NCBI GenBank assembly: GCA_016702645.1
Contig: JADJDP010000050.1
Coordinates: forward strand, 197,314 to 261,313
Length of the DNA stretch: 64,000 nucleotides
Direction of reading: 5' to 3'
Source of the DNA: Flavobacteriales bacterium
Lineage (GTDB): Bacteria > Bacteroidota > Bacteroidia > Flavobacteriales_F > PHOS-HE28
Both the position numbers and the translations under genes were made by a program. Positions 1-9,293 of this stretch are shown here, in pieces (position 1 is the stretch's first letter; the number at the start of each line of letters is the position of its first letter). The notes beneath the pieces are model-generated. The model worked only from the letters and a program-made list of their open reading frames with translations, was not told the origin of the DNA and ran no database searches.

Positions 1-1214
1 CACCTTTTCGGTTGTGGGCGGCGCAACGGTGGACACCACCTTGCAATTCCTCAGTGATGCCGTTGGCGAGCATTGGGGCGAAGTTTCCATCACCGACCAG
101 CCGGTGACCTTCGATGACAGAGCGTACATCGCCTATCGCGTCATTGACAAGAGCCGCGTCCTGCTATTGAGCGGTGGCGATGTTGAAGGCGACCGTGCCA
201 TTCAAGCCGTCTTCGGCGCGGATAGTGCGCATGCCTTTGTTCAGAGCAGCTACCGCGAAGTGGATCTCGCCGCACTGGAACAACAGGACCTGGTGGTTCT
301 CAACGCGCTTCCGGAAGTCGCCAGTGGTTTAGGCCAAGCCCTCGAGGCATTCCTGCAGAACGGAGGAAGCGTAGTGGTCTTTCCGCCGAGCGGTGGCGAC
401 CCTTCCCGCTACGCGGATCTCTTCGCGCAATTGGGCGCTACACAGCCCGCGCATGGACACCGTGCGGGTGAAAGTTGAACGCATCGATCTGGAACAGCCG
501 TTCTATCGCGACATCTTCCAGACCATGCCACGCAACGTGGATCTGCCCATGGTCCGTGAGCGATGGAGCATCAAACCAGCCACGGGAAGCGATGCCTTGT
601 TGCGCATGCAGGATGGATCGGTGTACTTGAGCCGAACCGCGATCGGTCGCGGAAGCGCCTATCTGTGCGCATCACCATTGAGCGAGCGGTCCGGTAACCT
701 GGTACGTCATGCGCTCTTCGCCACATCGCTCTTGCGCATGGCGGAATTGGCGCGTCCGATGGGTCGCTTGTACAGCAGCATTGGAGCGGATGCGGTGATA
801 CCCGTGGAAGGGATCGAGATCACCGGTGAAGAAGCGCCGCACCTGCGTGGACCGGAAGGGATCGATGTGGTGCCGGAAGTGCGCCGAGCACCCGGCAGTA
901 CAAGCCTCGCGCTGCATGACGAGGACCTGCCGCCGGGACCGTACGCGCTCACAATAGGCAAGGACACCTTGCGCATGCTCGCGCTCAACCTTTCACGGCG
1001 CGAGAGCAACCTGAAGGCCATGGACCCGGAAGCGCTGACGAGCCTGTTGGCCGAACGCGGGCTCACGAGCTTCAGTGTGCTCACCGAAGGCGCGGAGGAC
1101 CTTCCTTTGCGTCTGAGCGAACTGGACCAGGGGCGCAAGCTGTGGAAGTGGTTCATCCTGTTGGCCCTGCTCTTCCTGGCCGCTGAAACGATCCTGATAC
1201 GCACCGTACGATGA
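1..1214 (+). CDS. BatA-domain membrane protein, 3' part, frameshifted
   Basis: The window opens inside this gene, so its N-terminal membrane/BatA region is missing. The visible part begins in frame 2 and changes to frame 3 at about 430-460. Together the two pieces give a glutamine-amidotransferase-like segment (VLLLSGGD near the beginning) and a C-terminal domain ending in a transmembrane helix (KWFILLALLFLAAETILI) just before the stop. This order, with the last helix preceded by a LWKW-type motif, is what I know from Bacteroidota BatA-domain proteins, which have large periplasmic parts anchored by helices. The stop codon overlaps the next start by 4 bases (ATGA), so the two genes are probably co-transcribed. 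Function is unknown. The frame change looks like a sequencing indel. Confidence 0.65.
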
Positions 1215-2540
1215 GCGAACTGATCCTGCGCCAAGTGAAGGTGGTGGACCCCGGTGGCCCTCACCATGATGCGACCATCGATGTCCTCATATCGAAGGGG
1301 AGCCATCCAAAAGATCGGGGCACGACTGCCAAAAGGTGCTGCGCGCGAGGTGAAGATGGAAGGCTTGCATCTGAGCCCTGGTTGGGTGGACCTGCGCGCG
1401 CACTTTCGTGATCCCGGCGAGGAATGGAAACAAGGGATCACCAACGGACTGGATGCGGCAGCCGCCGGAGGTTTCACCACCGTTTGCGTGCTACCAAGCA
1501 CTGCGCCGGTGAACGACGGCCGTTCGGGGATCGACTACATACAACGCCGCGCTGCGGGACATGCTGTGCGTCTTTTGCCATTGGGAGCGATCACCAAAGG
1601 GACCAAGGGCGAACAACTAGCGGAACTGCACGACATGCAACTTGCCGGTGCTGTTGGCTTCAGCGATGACCAGCACACGGTGCGGAACACACGGTTGATG
1701 ATGCTGGCGCTCCAGTACGTGCGTGGGCTTCCCGGTGCATCCCTGCCAGTCATGGTCTTCCCGAACGATCCCGACCTGTGTGCGAAGGGCATGATGCATG
1801 AAGGGCCTATGAGCACACGGCTTGGCATGCGCGGTATACCGCCGATGGCTGAGACCGTCGCATTGGCACGCGACATCGCCCTGCTTGAATACGCGGGTGG
1901 TCGTTTGCATGCTGCAACGATATCACGGCTGGTAGCGTGGAACTCATCCGCCAGGCGAAGGCTCGCAAACTCAAGGTGACCGCATCCGTCGCAGCGCACA
2001 ACCTGCTTTTGGACGATGGCTGCCTGCGCGGTTTCGAGACCTGTTACAAGGTGATGCCGCCCTTGCGTGACAGCGAACACATCGACGCGTGCCCTGAGGA
2101 CCGTGAGCACAAGGTGCTGGAGTTCGGCCCTGCCGCGTTCGGGATCATTGGCTTGGAAACGGCTTTCGCTGTTGCGAACACCGCGCTGAAAGGAAGTACG
2201 AGCCTTCGTCGCATCATTGAGCGGCTCACGCACGGTCCACGCGCTGTGCTCGGAGTGCCGACCGTTCACATCACCGAAGGAGCTACCGAACTCACCCTCT
2301 TCGATCCGGAAGCTGACTGGACCTGCACGGAGGAAGACCTGCCCAGTCGCTCGCACAACACGCCTTTCCTCGGCCAACGCTTCACGGGGCGACCTGCTAG
2401 GCATCGTGGGCAACGGAACGTTAAGGCTCGCTCCGGCGTTTGGCCGAAGTGCACGCGGCCGAAGGTCTGCTGAACTTGTCTCAGCATCTGGCTGTTTGCG
2501 GGAGCGTTACCTAAGGGGCCCTGAAACAAGTTCAGGGTGA
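1211..2540 (+). CDS. pyrC: Dihydroorotase homologue (PyrC-like), frameshifted
   Basis: An amidohydrolase-superfamily protein similar to the dihydroorotase annotated in Flavobacteria (pyrimidine synthesis, carbamoyl-aspartate to dihydroorotate). The gene needs three frame changes, at about 1300, 1925 and 2395. Recognisable blocks are GWVDLRAHFRDPG, GGFTTVCVLPST, GIPPMAE and KVMPPLR. Several residues that bind zinc in active enzymes are absent: the DxHxH block reads DLRAHF, the HaED block reads FPNDPD, and the HvST block reads HAATIS; only the PHHL-equivalent retains a His (VAAHNLL). The protein may therefore be non-catalytic or use a different metal site. The end is uncertain: homology stops near 2430 and the tail to 2540 is partly repeat-derived. 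The start overlaps the preceding stop. Confidence 0.7.
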
Positions 2541-2570
2541 CTCCCTACGAAACAAGTTCAGTATGACCAC
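2459..2570. repeat. Cluster of three short REP-like repeats
   Basis: Three related ~20-base copies lie in about 110 bases: ctgaacttgtctcagcatct near 2469 in one orientation, and gaaacaagttcagggtgac (near 2523) and gaaacaagttcagtatgac (near 2549) in the other. They sit between the convergent ends of the dihydroorotase homologue and the TPR lipoprotein. They belong to the same general class of short dispersed palindromic sequence as the copies inside rlmD and ftsK. Confidence 0.6.
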
Positions 2571-2572
2571 CG

Positions 2573-3136
2573 CTACTGTGCAGCGGCGGTGCTGTCCTGC
2601 ATCGCCTTGAACTTGGCGATGAGTTCCTCGTCCGTGAGCCCAAGGTTCTGCATCATCACCTTGGCGTCGCGCGCGAACAAGGTGGTCCGGGAAATTGTTG
2701 ATCACCTGCTGGTAGGCCACGCGAGCTTCACCCAAGCGGTCGAGATCATCGTCCAGGGTGAGCGCCTTCATGTAGAGCACGTCCACATTGCGCTTCCAGC
2801 TTGGATAGTCCTTGATGATGCGGTCGTACAATTTCAAGCTGCCCTCGGGGTCGTGCATGCTCTTCACGGTACCTGCTGCGCGGAAGAGGTACTCGGGTGC
2901 CCGACTGTCCAGCGGGTATGCGGCCACATAGGCCTTGTACACATCCACCATTGCTTGCGCACTACGCAGGTCGAAGGCCCGGTTGTCGAACAAGGAATCC
3001 TCCATGTGGCGGATCCGCTTCTGGGCCTCTGCCATCTTGGTGTCCACTTCCGCAGGGCCATCATTCCCACCGCAGGCGAAGACCACGAGCGGCAACAGCA
3101 GTAGCAGCGACTTGTGCGGGCTGGGGACATCTTCAT
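2573..3136 (-). CDS. TPR-type outer lipoprotein, frameshifted at both ends
   Basis: The start ATGAAGATG at 3136 is followed, after a frame change of one base near 3118, by a leucine-rich signal peptide ending in the lipobox VVFAC, so this is a lipoprotein. The body contains helical repeats typical of tetratricopeptide proteins (VYKAYVAAYPLDSRAPEY, YDRIIKDYP, YQQVINNFPDH), which usually mediate protein-protein contacts. A second frame change near 2680 restores a helical tail (MMQNLGLTDEELIAKF) and a stop at 2573. It is followed on the same strand by nothing close; the deformylase gene lies just upstream with an 8-base gap, so the two probably form an operon. Specific function is not known. Confidence 0.65.
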
Positions 3137-3143
3137 GATCGTC

Positions 3144-3726
3144 TCATTTCGAGGGGTGAAACGCATCTTGTACTTCGCATCGGTCTTGCCACGCGGAAAT
3201 GTCCTTCAACTTGCCTTGCAACAACCGACGGCGCAAGGGTGGCGGGTGGTCCGTGAAGAGCACCCCGTCCAGGTGATCGTGTTCATGCTGGATCGCGCGT
3301 GCAGCGAACCCTTCAAAGGTCTCCTCGTGCTCCTTGAACTTTTCGTCCTGGTATTGCAGCACGATCCTGGGCTGGCGCAATACTTCCTCCCGGATATTGG
3401 GGATGCTGAGGCAGCCTTCTTCAAAGGGCCACTCCTCCCCTTCCTCTTCCACGATATACGGGTTGATGAAGACCTTCTTGAAGTCCTTCAGGTGCGCATC
3501 TGCCGTTGGCTTGCCGTCTTCGTCCTCTGCAAAGGGAGATGCATCAACGATGAAGAGGCGAATGCTCTGACCGATCTGCGGTGCAGCAAGACCCACACCG
3601 TTGGCAGCGTACATCGTTTCCATACATGTCGCCGATAAGCTGCCCCAGGCCGGGATGACCGGGTTCAATGTCCTTGGCCACCTTCTTCAGGACCGGGTCA
3701 CCGTAAGCGCGAATAGGGAGGATCAT
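3144..3726 (-). CDS. def: Peptide deformylase, frameshifted
   Basis: Removes the formyl group from the N-terminal methionine of new proteins in the cytoplasm. All three signature motifs are present: GVGLAAPQIG, EGCLSIP with the metal-binding Cys, and QHEHDHLDG with the two His ligands and catalytic Glu. The N-terminal part starting MILPIRAYGDPVL (ATG at 3726) is in another frame and joins the rest through a single-base change near 3620, in the GDM/ETMYAANG region. The rest is normal length for the family (about 190 residues). Because the enzyme is essential and every motif is intact, the break is almost certainly a sequence error. The C-terminus is 8 bases from the lipoprotein gene that follows on the same strand. 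Confidence 0.88.
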
Positions 3727-3885
3727 GATCGGGGCGCGAAAATACACGGGCGCCTTCATTGCAGGCAGTTGGCGGGGGCAAAACCGGACCATTGAGGCGA
3801 GAGTCGAAGGGCGACCCATAACCTTACGAACGACCACCATGCCCCTGCTTCTGCCAACGGCCCAGGTGACTTCCCGAACGCATCT

Positions 3886-5349
3886 TTGCCGCCCATGCGT
3901 CGAAGCAAACCGAAAGAAACCATCATCTGGGAAGGAGGGCCCATCACGAGCGCTGGTGCCCAAGGCAAGTCGCTGGCCAAGGTGGACGGCTTGGTGGTCT
4001 TCGTTACCGGTGCGGTACCGGGCGATGTTGCCGACCTGCGCGTGCTGAAGAAGAAAAAGAGCTACGCGGAAGCCATCGCCATCCGCATCGTCAGCCCATC
4101 ACCGGACCGGGTTGTACCCTTCTGTCCGCACTTCGGGACTTGCGGGGGTTGCAAGTGGCAGGACCTCTCCTACCCAAAACAACTCGAGTACAAGCAACAA
4201 CAGGTGATCGATAACCTGGAGCGGCTCGGTGGGTTGGAGTTACCCCCGGTGACGCCGATCATGCCCTCGGCAGGGCTCACGCACTACCGGAACAAGCTGG
4301 AGTTCACCTTCAGTAATAGCCGGTGGTTCACGAAGGAAGAGATCGGCACCCAAGACGCACTCACGGACCGCAACGCGCTGGGCTTCCACATCCCCATGCG
4401 CTTCGATCGTGTGTTGGACATCAACGTCTGCCACTTACAACCCGAACCGAGCGACGCTATCCGCGCGTTCGTTCGGGAGCATGCGCGCGAGCACGGACTT
4501 TCGTTCTACAACATCCGCGAACATGCGGGTTGGTTGCGCACGTTGTTGATCCGGACCACCCTTCGACAAGCTCAGGGTGACAGTGCGGAGTGCATGGTGC
4601 TTCTTGCGCTGGGTCACGAGGACGTGGAGGCACGCGAACGCCTGCTCGCAGCATTGGTGGATGCGTTCCCGCAGATCACCTCGGTGCTTTGGACGATCAA
4701 CCAAAAGAAGAACGACACGATCTATGACCTGGACATCCATCTCTTCCATGGTCGAGATCATATCGTGGAAGAACTGCCAGATGGTCCGGGAGGCAAACCA
4801 TTGAAATTCCGCATCGGGCCGAAGACCTTCTTCCAGACCAATCCCCGACAGACCATCGCGATGTACAGGTCGGTGCGCGACCTCGCGGGGCTCAATGGCA
4901 CGGAAAACGTGTACGATCTGTACTGCGGCGCGGGAAGCATCACGCTGTACCTCGCTGGGCAGGCCAAACACATCGCAGGCGTTGAACTTGTGCCGGAAAG
5001 CGTTGCCGACGCTCGCGTGAACGCGGAGTACAACAGCATCACGAACGTGAGCTTCGCCGCAGGCGACATGAAGAAGGTGCTGGATCCCACCTTCGTTTCG
5101 CAGCATGGTAAGCCGGATGTTATCATCACCGATCCACCACGCGCTGGTATGGACGAACCTGTCGTGCGCCACATGCTGGAACTGGACCCGCAACGCATCG
5201 TGTACGTAAGTTGCAATCCAGCCACACAAGCGCGCGATCTGGCGATCCTCAACGATCGCTACCGCATCGACTTCGTGCAACCCGTGGACATGTTCCCGCA
5301 CACCTACCACGTGGAGAACGTGGTCCGATTGATACGACGCAACGACTGA
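3886..5349 (+). CDS. rlmD: 23S rRNA (uracil-5-)-methyltransferase, RlmD/RumA family
   Basis: Adds a methyl group to a specific uridine in 23S rRNA using SAM. An N-terminal TRAM domain is followed by iron-sulfur cysteines (CPHFGTCGGC, with a further Cys at INVCHL), the SAM-binding motif DLYCGAGSITLYLA, TDPPRAGMDE, and the catalytic cysteine in YVSCNPATQARDL. At about residues 225-232 the sequence TLRQAQGD is encoded by a REP-like repeat (4561-4582) inserted in frame, so this version is slightly longer than usual. The start could be the ATG at 3886 or 3895; the second, MRRSKPKE, lies just after a -7-like ATCTTTGC and seems likely. The stop overlaps the next start by one base. Intact reading frame. 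Confidence 0.9.
   Translation: MPPMRRSKPKETIIWEGGPITSAGAQGKSLAKVDGLVVFVTGAVPGDVADLRVLKKKKSYAEAIAIRIVSPSPDRVVPFCPHFGTCGGCKWQDLSYPKQLEYKQQQVIDNLERLGGLELPPVTPIMPSAGLTHYRNKLEFTFSNSRWFTKEEIGTQDALTDRNALGFHIPMRFDRVLDINVCHLQPEPSDAIRAFVREHAREHGLSFYNIREHAGWLRTLLIRTTLRQAQGDSAECMVLLALGHEDVEARERLLAALVDAFPQITSVLWTINQKKNDTIYDLDIHLFHGRDHIVEELPDGPGGKPLKFRIGPKTFFQTNPRQTIAMYRSVRDLAGLNGTENVYDLYCGAGSITLYLAGQAKHIAGVELVPESVADARVNAEYNSITNVSFAAGDMKKVLDPTFVSQHGKPDVIITDPPRAGMDEPVVRHMLELDPQRIVYVSCNPATQARDLAILNDRYRIDFVQPVDMFPHTYHVENVVRLIRRND
4561..4582 (+). repeat. REP-like element inside rlmD
   Basis: The 22 bases cttcgacaagctcagggtga plus ca match a short dispersed repeat common in many bacterial genomes. It keeps the reading frame and encodes LRQAQGD in a loop before the conserved MVLLALGHED segment. 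Confidence 0.75.
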
Positions 5350-5939
5350 TGGACATCTCGTTGGACCGCTATTTCTGGGAGACCCGCTACAGCAGTGGCG
5401 ATACGGGTTGGGACCTTGGCGCGCCATCCACTCCGTTGAAGGAGTACCTCGATCAGCTCACGAACACGGAGCTGCGGATCCTGATACCCGGAAGCGGTCG
5501 TGCATACGAGGCGGAGTACGCGCACATACTGGGCTTCTCCAATGTGTTCGTGATCGACCTGACGGATGGGCCGTTCAACGATCTGATCGCACGTTGCCCT
5601 TCATTCCCGAAGGAACATATGATCGTCGGCGACTTCTTCAAGCACGAGGGCATTTACGACCTGATCATCGAGCAGACCTTCTTCTGCGCGATCGATCCAT
5701 CGTTGCGTTCGCGCTATGTCGAACGCATGCACCACTTGCTCGCTCCAGGTGGCAAGCTCGTCGGTGTCCTGTTCGATGATCCGCTCAACAAGGACAAGCC
5801 GCCGTTCGGAGGGCATCGCGCGGACTACCTGCCGCTTTTCGGAAAGCACTTCTCCCAAGTGACGATGGAACCATGCTACAACTCGATCGCGCCCCGTGCC
5901 GGTCGCGAACTCTGGTTGTGCGCTCAGAAGGATCGTTGA
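5349..5939 (+). CDS. TPMT-family SAM-dependent methyltransferase
   Basis: A small Rossmann-fold methyltransferase of the thiopurine S-methyltransferase type. The characteristic start is present (YFWETRYSSGDTGWDLGAPS), followed by the SAM-binding stretch ILIPGSGRAYEAEYA and the acidic motif VIDLTDGPFNDL. The Asp/Glu-rich region DLIIEQTFFCAIDPSLR is typical of the family. The chosen ATG at 5349 overlaps the rlmD stop by one base (TGATG), implying translational coupling; longer versions of the frame run back into rlmD. The natural substrate is not evident: thiols, selenium or halide compounds are used by relatives. About 196 residues, intact. Confidence 0.82.
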   Translation: MDISLDRYFWETRYSSGDTGWDLGAPSTPLKEYLDQLTNTELRILIPGSGRAYEAEYAHILGFSNVFVIDLTDGPFNDLIARCPSFPKEHMIVGDFFKHEGIYDLIIEQTFFCAIDPSLRSRYVERMHHLLAPGGKLVGVLFDDPLNKDKPPFGGHRADYLPLFGKHFSQVTMEPCYNSIAPRAGRELWLCAQKDR

Positions 5940-6033
5940 GAACGGTGCGGGATCGGACCCACCTGTAGCATTGGATCTTTCGCTTGCCGACGCGTCCGGA
6001 TCTTTTCTCATCTTCAGCCTCCCGTTCGCCAGC

Positions 6034-6439
6034 ATGAAAAACGCCGACCCTGAGATCGAGCTCTACTACGGCTCGCTGCCCGGCGATCGGCGCGATGCAT
6101 TGCTCGCGATCCGGAAGTTGATCCGGCGAACATGGCCAACCACTTCGGAAGACATGGCCTACGGAATGCCCACCTTCCATCTGGATGGCTTGCCGCTCTT
6201 CCGATCGCGAGCCAGAAGCACTTCATGGCGCTCTACGTGATGCCCTACGATCTGCTCGATGCGTTCAAGAACGATCTCAAGGTTTACGATCGCGGCAAGT
6301 CGTGCATTCGCTTCAAGCGGCTTGAAGCGCCCACCTTCGATCTCTTCGACCGCATAATCAAGTACGTGGGCAACCAACAAGCGCTCAGCAAGAGCATGGC
6401 GCGGCCCGCAGGACAGAAGAAGCAATTGGTACGCTCTAG
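6034..6439 (+). CDS. DUF1801 (YdhG-like) domain protein, frameshifted
   Basis: Starts MKNADPEIELYYGSLP and contains the DUF1801 core (DRRDALLAIRKLIRRTWP, EDMAYGMPTFHLDGLP). A frame change near 6200 leads to the remaining part (KHFMALYVMPYD, CIRFKRL). The domain has an iron-chaperone-like fold in better known relatives, but its function is unsettled. In the sequence as given, this second frame has no stop and continues into the following phosphoribosyltransferase. I do not take this as a true fusion: the next gene has its own promoter-like element and start, and a TAG in another frame at 6437 would end the protein at the expected length if one more base were corrected. Confidence 0.65.
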
Positions 6440-6512
6440 CGATCGGTCCAGACCATCCGCCTCCCCGGACGCGACGATCCGGATGCATCTTTCACCTGCT
6501 TACTTTGTCACC

Positions 6513-7012
6513 ATGAGCGACCGCACTGTGATCCTGGACCACGAGCAAGTGCAACGGAAGCTGCGCCGTATCGCGCATCAGCTGCATGAAGAACATCACG
6601 CCGAGAAGAACATCGTGATCGTGGGCGTGGCCCCACGCGGAGCCACACTGGCAAAGCGGCTCGCCACGCTGTTGGGCACGATCGCGGAGTTCGAGGTGGA
6701 GTTGGTGGAGATGCAACTGGACAAGGACCTGCCGCTGGAAAACCCGTGCAACTGGGTGTGGAACCCAAGACCCTGCGCAACCGGACCGTGGTACTGGTGG
6801 ACGATGTGCTCATGAGCGGCCGAACCCTGATGCACGCCGCGAGCTACCTGATCCATGTTCCATTGAAACGGCTAACCACCGTGGTGCTCGTGGATCGTCG
6901 TCACCGCACCTATCCGATCCGTGCCGATATCGTAGGACTGACGCTCAGCACCACCTTGCAAGAGCACATCAGCGTGGAACTTGGCCGCAAGGATTCCGTG
7001 TACCTCAAGTAG
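6513..7012 (+). CDS. pyrR: PyrR-like phosphoribosyltransferase, frameshifted
   Basis: A type I phosphoribosyltransferase. The PRPP-binding loop VVLVDDVLMSGRTL is clear in the second half, and the first half has the family's VGVAPRGATLAKRLA segment. The two halves join through a frame change near 6750. The order and length (about 165 residues) fit the bifunctional PyrR regulator/uracil phosphoribosyltransferase of Bacteroidota; a plain hypoxanthine-type enzyme is the alternative. The ATG at 6513 is preceded by TTACTTTGTCACC, a -7-like element, so the mRNA is probably nearly leaderless. The last bases overlap the end of aroK on the other strand (convergent). Confidence 0.75.
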
Positions 7013-7513
7013 CGGGCAGCACGGAATGAATGTTCCGCGCTACGGCGGAAGGTTCCAGTTCGCCCTTGACGACAATGTCGGCATCGTCGTAGATCGGAAT
7101 TCGCCGATCGAGCAATTCCCGAACACGCTGGATCGTTCTCCTCCCCCTTCAATCCAAAGAGCAGTGGACGATCGCCACCCGCGCGTTCGATCCGAGGCAT
7201 GAGCGCAGGGAGCGGCACCTTTATCCAAACCACCACGCCGGCTTTCCGCATCTTTTCCATGTTGTTCCCCTCGCACGGAGTTCCACCACCGGTGGAGATC
7301 ACGGCATCCGGTCCAACCAGCAATGCGTCGAGCACCTCGGTCTCCAATTCCCGGAATGCGCCCTCTCCGTTCTTCTCCATGAACGGCAACAGCGGACCTA
7401 CCCTCTTCTCCACCTCGCGATCCAGGTCGATGAACGGCAGGCCGACCAGTGGCGCCAGAGGCGCCCACGGTGGTCTTGCCACTGCACATGAAGCCGATCA
7501 GGAAGATCTTCAC
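7005..7513 (-). CDS. aroK: Shikimate kinase, frameshifted twice
   Basis: Phosphorylates shikimate in the aromatic amino acid pathway. The gene starts at GTG 7513 (KIFLIGFMCSGKTTVG, the P-loop). A frame change near 7455 leads to LPFIDLDREVE with the shikimate-binding Asp, then VISTGGGTPC with the Gly-rich motif, and the lid region RPLL. A second change near 7125 leads to the C-terminal DDADIVVKGEL and the stop at 7005. The P-loop has Cys where Gly is usual (GFMCSGKT instead of GFMGSGKT). Total length about 170 residues is normal. Essential-type gene with every motif present, so the breaks are probably sequence errors. Its end overlaps the pyrR stop. Confidence 0.82.
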
Positions 7514-7625
7514 GGTGCTAAGGTCTTGGTTGTTGGTTCTCGGTCGTTGGTTATCGGGGCTTGGACGGCCAGGTATGACAACCGGGAACCAACAACTGCG
7601 ATCCGATCCCCAACTTCGCCGCACG

Positions 7626-8800
7626 ATGAAACTGGTAGAAGCGGTCGACCCCGTAACGAAGAACGACTGGATGCGCCTTCCGTGGAGCATTTACCGCAAC
7701 GACCCCAATTGGATCCCGCACCTGAAGCAGGACGTGGAGAAGGTCTTCGACCCGGAGAAGAACAAGCTGTTGAAGGAAGGAAAGGCGATCCGCTGGGTGC
7801 TGTACGATGATGCTGGCAAGACGATCGGTCGCATCGCCGCGTTCATTAATCCCAAGACGGCCAACACCGAGAAACAGCCAACGGGTGGCGTCGGCTTCTT
7901 CGAGTGCATCAACGATCAGGCGGCCGCCAACCTGCTCTTCGATGCGGGTCGGGATTGGTTGAAGGCCCAGGGGATGGAAGCGATGGATGGCCCGGTGAAC
8001 CTGGGCGACCGGAACATGTTCTGGGGCCTGCTCATAAGGAACTTCACCGATGCGCCCATCTATGGCACCAACTACAACCCGGAGTACTACGTCGCGCTTT
8101 TCGAAGGATACGGCTTCCAGGTGTGGTTCAACCAATTGTTCTTCGCTTGATCGGTGAAACCGGCGCAACCCATTTTCCACCGCAAGTACAGTCAGCTGAA
8201 GAACGATCCGGACATTGAAATGCACGACGGTCGTGGGCGAAGCGTGAGCAGATCGCCCAGGACTTCTGCATCATCTACAACGATGCATGGGTGGACCACG
8301 AGAACCACAAGCCCATGGAACTCAGCACGGCGCTCAAGATCGTGAAGGCCATGAAGCCGGTGATGGATCCGCGCCTGCTCATCTTCATCCGGTACAAGGG
8401 ACGCCCCGTGGCCATGTACATCAGCTTGCCCGAGCTGAACGAGATCTTCAAGTACGTGAACGGCAACCTGAACTGGTTGGGCAAACTGAAGTTCCTCTAC
8501 CACAAGTGGCGCGGTACGGTGCAAACCATGACGGGCATCGTCTTCGGGGTGGCCAAGGAGTGGCAGGGCAAGGGCATCGAAGGCGCGCTCATCGTTTACG
8601 CCGAAAAGAACATCGTGGAGAAGAAGCTCTACAAGGACACCATCCTCACGTGGATAGGCGATTTCAACCCGCGCATGGTCAAGGTGTGCCAGAACCTGGA
8701 CGCTGAGAACTACCGGACGCTGGCCACCTACCGCTACCTCTTCGACCGGTCCATTCCGTTCGAGCCCACCCGTCGTCGAAAAGAAGGAGCGATAGAATGA
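7626..8800 (+). CDS. GNAT-like acyltransferase domain protein, interrupted
   Basis: A conserved Bacteroidota protein of about 390 residues. The first part (MKLVEAVDPVTKNDWMRLPW) has the long N-terminal domain IYRNDPNWIPHLKQDV, then GRIAAFINPKTAN and PVNLGDRNMFWGLL. The frame has a TGA at 8148, followed in the same frame by PAQPIFHRKYSQLKND, and another frame change near 8240 leads to the C-terminal part, which includes the GNAT-like GIVFGVAKEWQGKGIEGAL (similar to the acetyl-CoA binding loop). The order of the pieces matches one protein, so I read it as one gene with two local errors. Substrate unknown. A -7-like AACTTCGCC lies just before the ATG. Confidence 0.65.
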
Positions 8801-8810
8801 TCAACACCCC

Positions 8811-8840
8811 TTGCTCGGGTCGAAGCGAATTCTACTTTTG
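8811..8840 (+). promoter_or_regulatory. Bacteroidota-type promoter of tRNA-Lys
   Basis: TTG at 8811-8813, a 19-base spacer, and TACTTTTG at 8833-8840. This matches the Bacteroidota consensus (TTG at -33, TAnnTTTG at -7) in both sequence and spacing. tRNA-Lys starts about 47 bases further on, so a 5' leader would be removed by processing. Confidence 0.75.
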
Positions 8841-8887
8841 CCGTCCTTAATCACGGGGTTCCCTGAAAAGAGGACCATGTATTGGCC

Positions 8888-8960
8888 GATCCTGTAGCTC
8901 AGCTGGTAGAGCACGACACTTTTAATGTCGGGGTCCTGGGTTCGAGCCCCAGCGGGATCA
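8888..8960 (+). tRNA. tRNA-Lys (anticodon TTT)
   Basis: Cloverleaf: acceptor GATCCTG pairs with CGGGATC (one G-T), D-arm GCTC/GAGC, anticodon stem CGACA/TGTCG with loop CTTTTAA giving anticodon TTT, T-arm CTGGG/CCCAG with loop TTCGAGC. The discriminator is A and CCA is not encoded. It is followed at once by tandem copies of its own 3' end (see repeat entry). Confidence 0.95.
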
Positions 8961-9291
8961 CTGAAAGAAGGCCTCGGCGAATGCCGGGGTCTTCGCACGT
9001 TCACCCGTTTCTGGCGAGAAGCCTGTCCCGTGCGACGCGGGAGCGGCGACACGGGAAGCCCCAGCGGGATCACTGAAAGAAGACCTCGGCGAACGCCGGT
9101 CTTCGCACGTTCACCCGTTTCTGGCGAGAAGCCTGTCCCGTGCGACGCGGGAGCGGCGACGGGAAGCCCCAGCGGGATCACTGAAAGAAGGCCCCGGCGA
9201 ATGGGGTCTTCGCACGTTCACCCGTTTCTGGCGAGAACCCTGGAACACGTCCGGGGCTGTGCGACCAGGGGAAGCCCCAGCGGGATCACTC
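8945..9291 (+). repeat. Tandem repeats built on the 3' end of tRNA-Lys
   Basis: Four units start at 8945 (inside the tRNA), 9057, 9165 and 9273; spacings are 112, 108 and 108 bases. Each starts with the last 16 bases of the tRNA (agccccagcgggatca). The first three continue with a hairpin GAAG...CTTC (up to 12 base pairs in unit 1), a constant linker, and a second hairpin that ends exactly at the unit boundary. Hairpin 2 keeps its pairing while its sequence changes: TCCCGTG/CACGGGA in unit 1, TCCCGT/ACGGGA in unit 2 and CCCTGG/CCAGGG in unit 3. The fourth unit leads straight into the terminator. The arrangement recalls the repeat array after E. coli tyrT, whose units start with 19 bases of the tRNA. 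Confidence 0.9.
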
Positions 9292-9293
9292 GG

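Noticed and set aside
3727..3963. N-terminal extension of deformylase (frame up to 3963)
   Set aside because: The added residues are not family-like, and MILPIRAYG at 3726 is the usual start.
8945..9291. CRISPR-like array
   Set aside because: Repeat units are ~110 bases and directly adjacent with no unique spacers, and no cas gene is present. The units are copies of a tRNA end.
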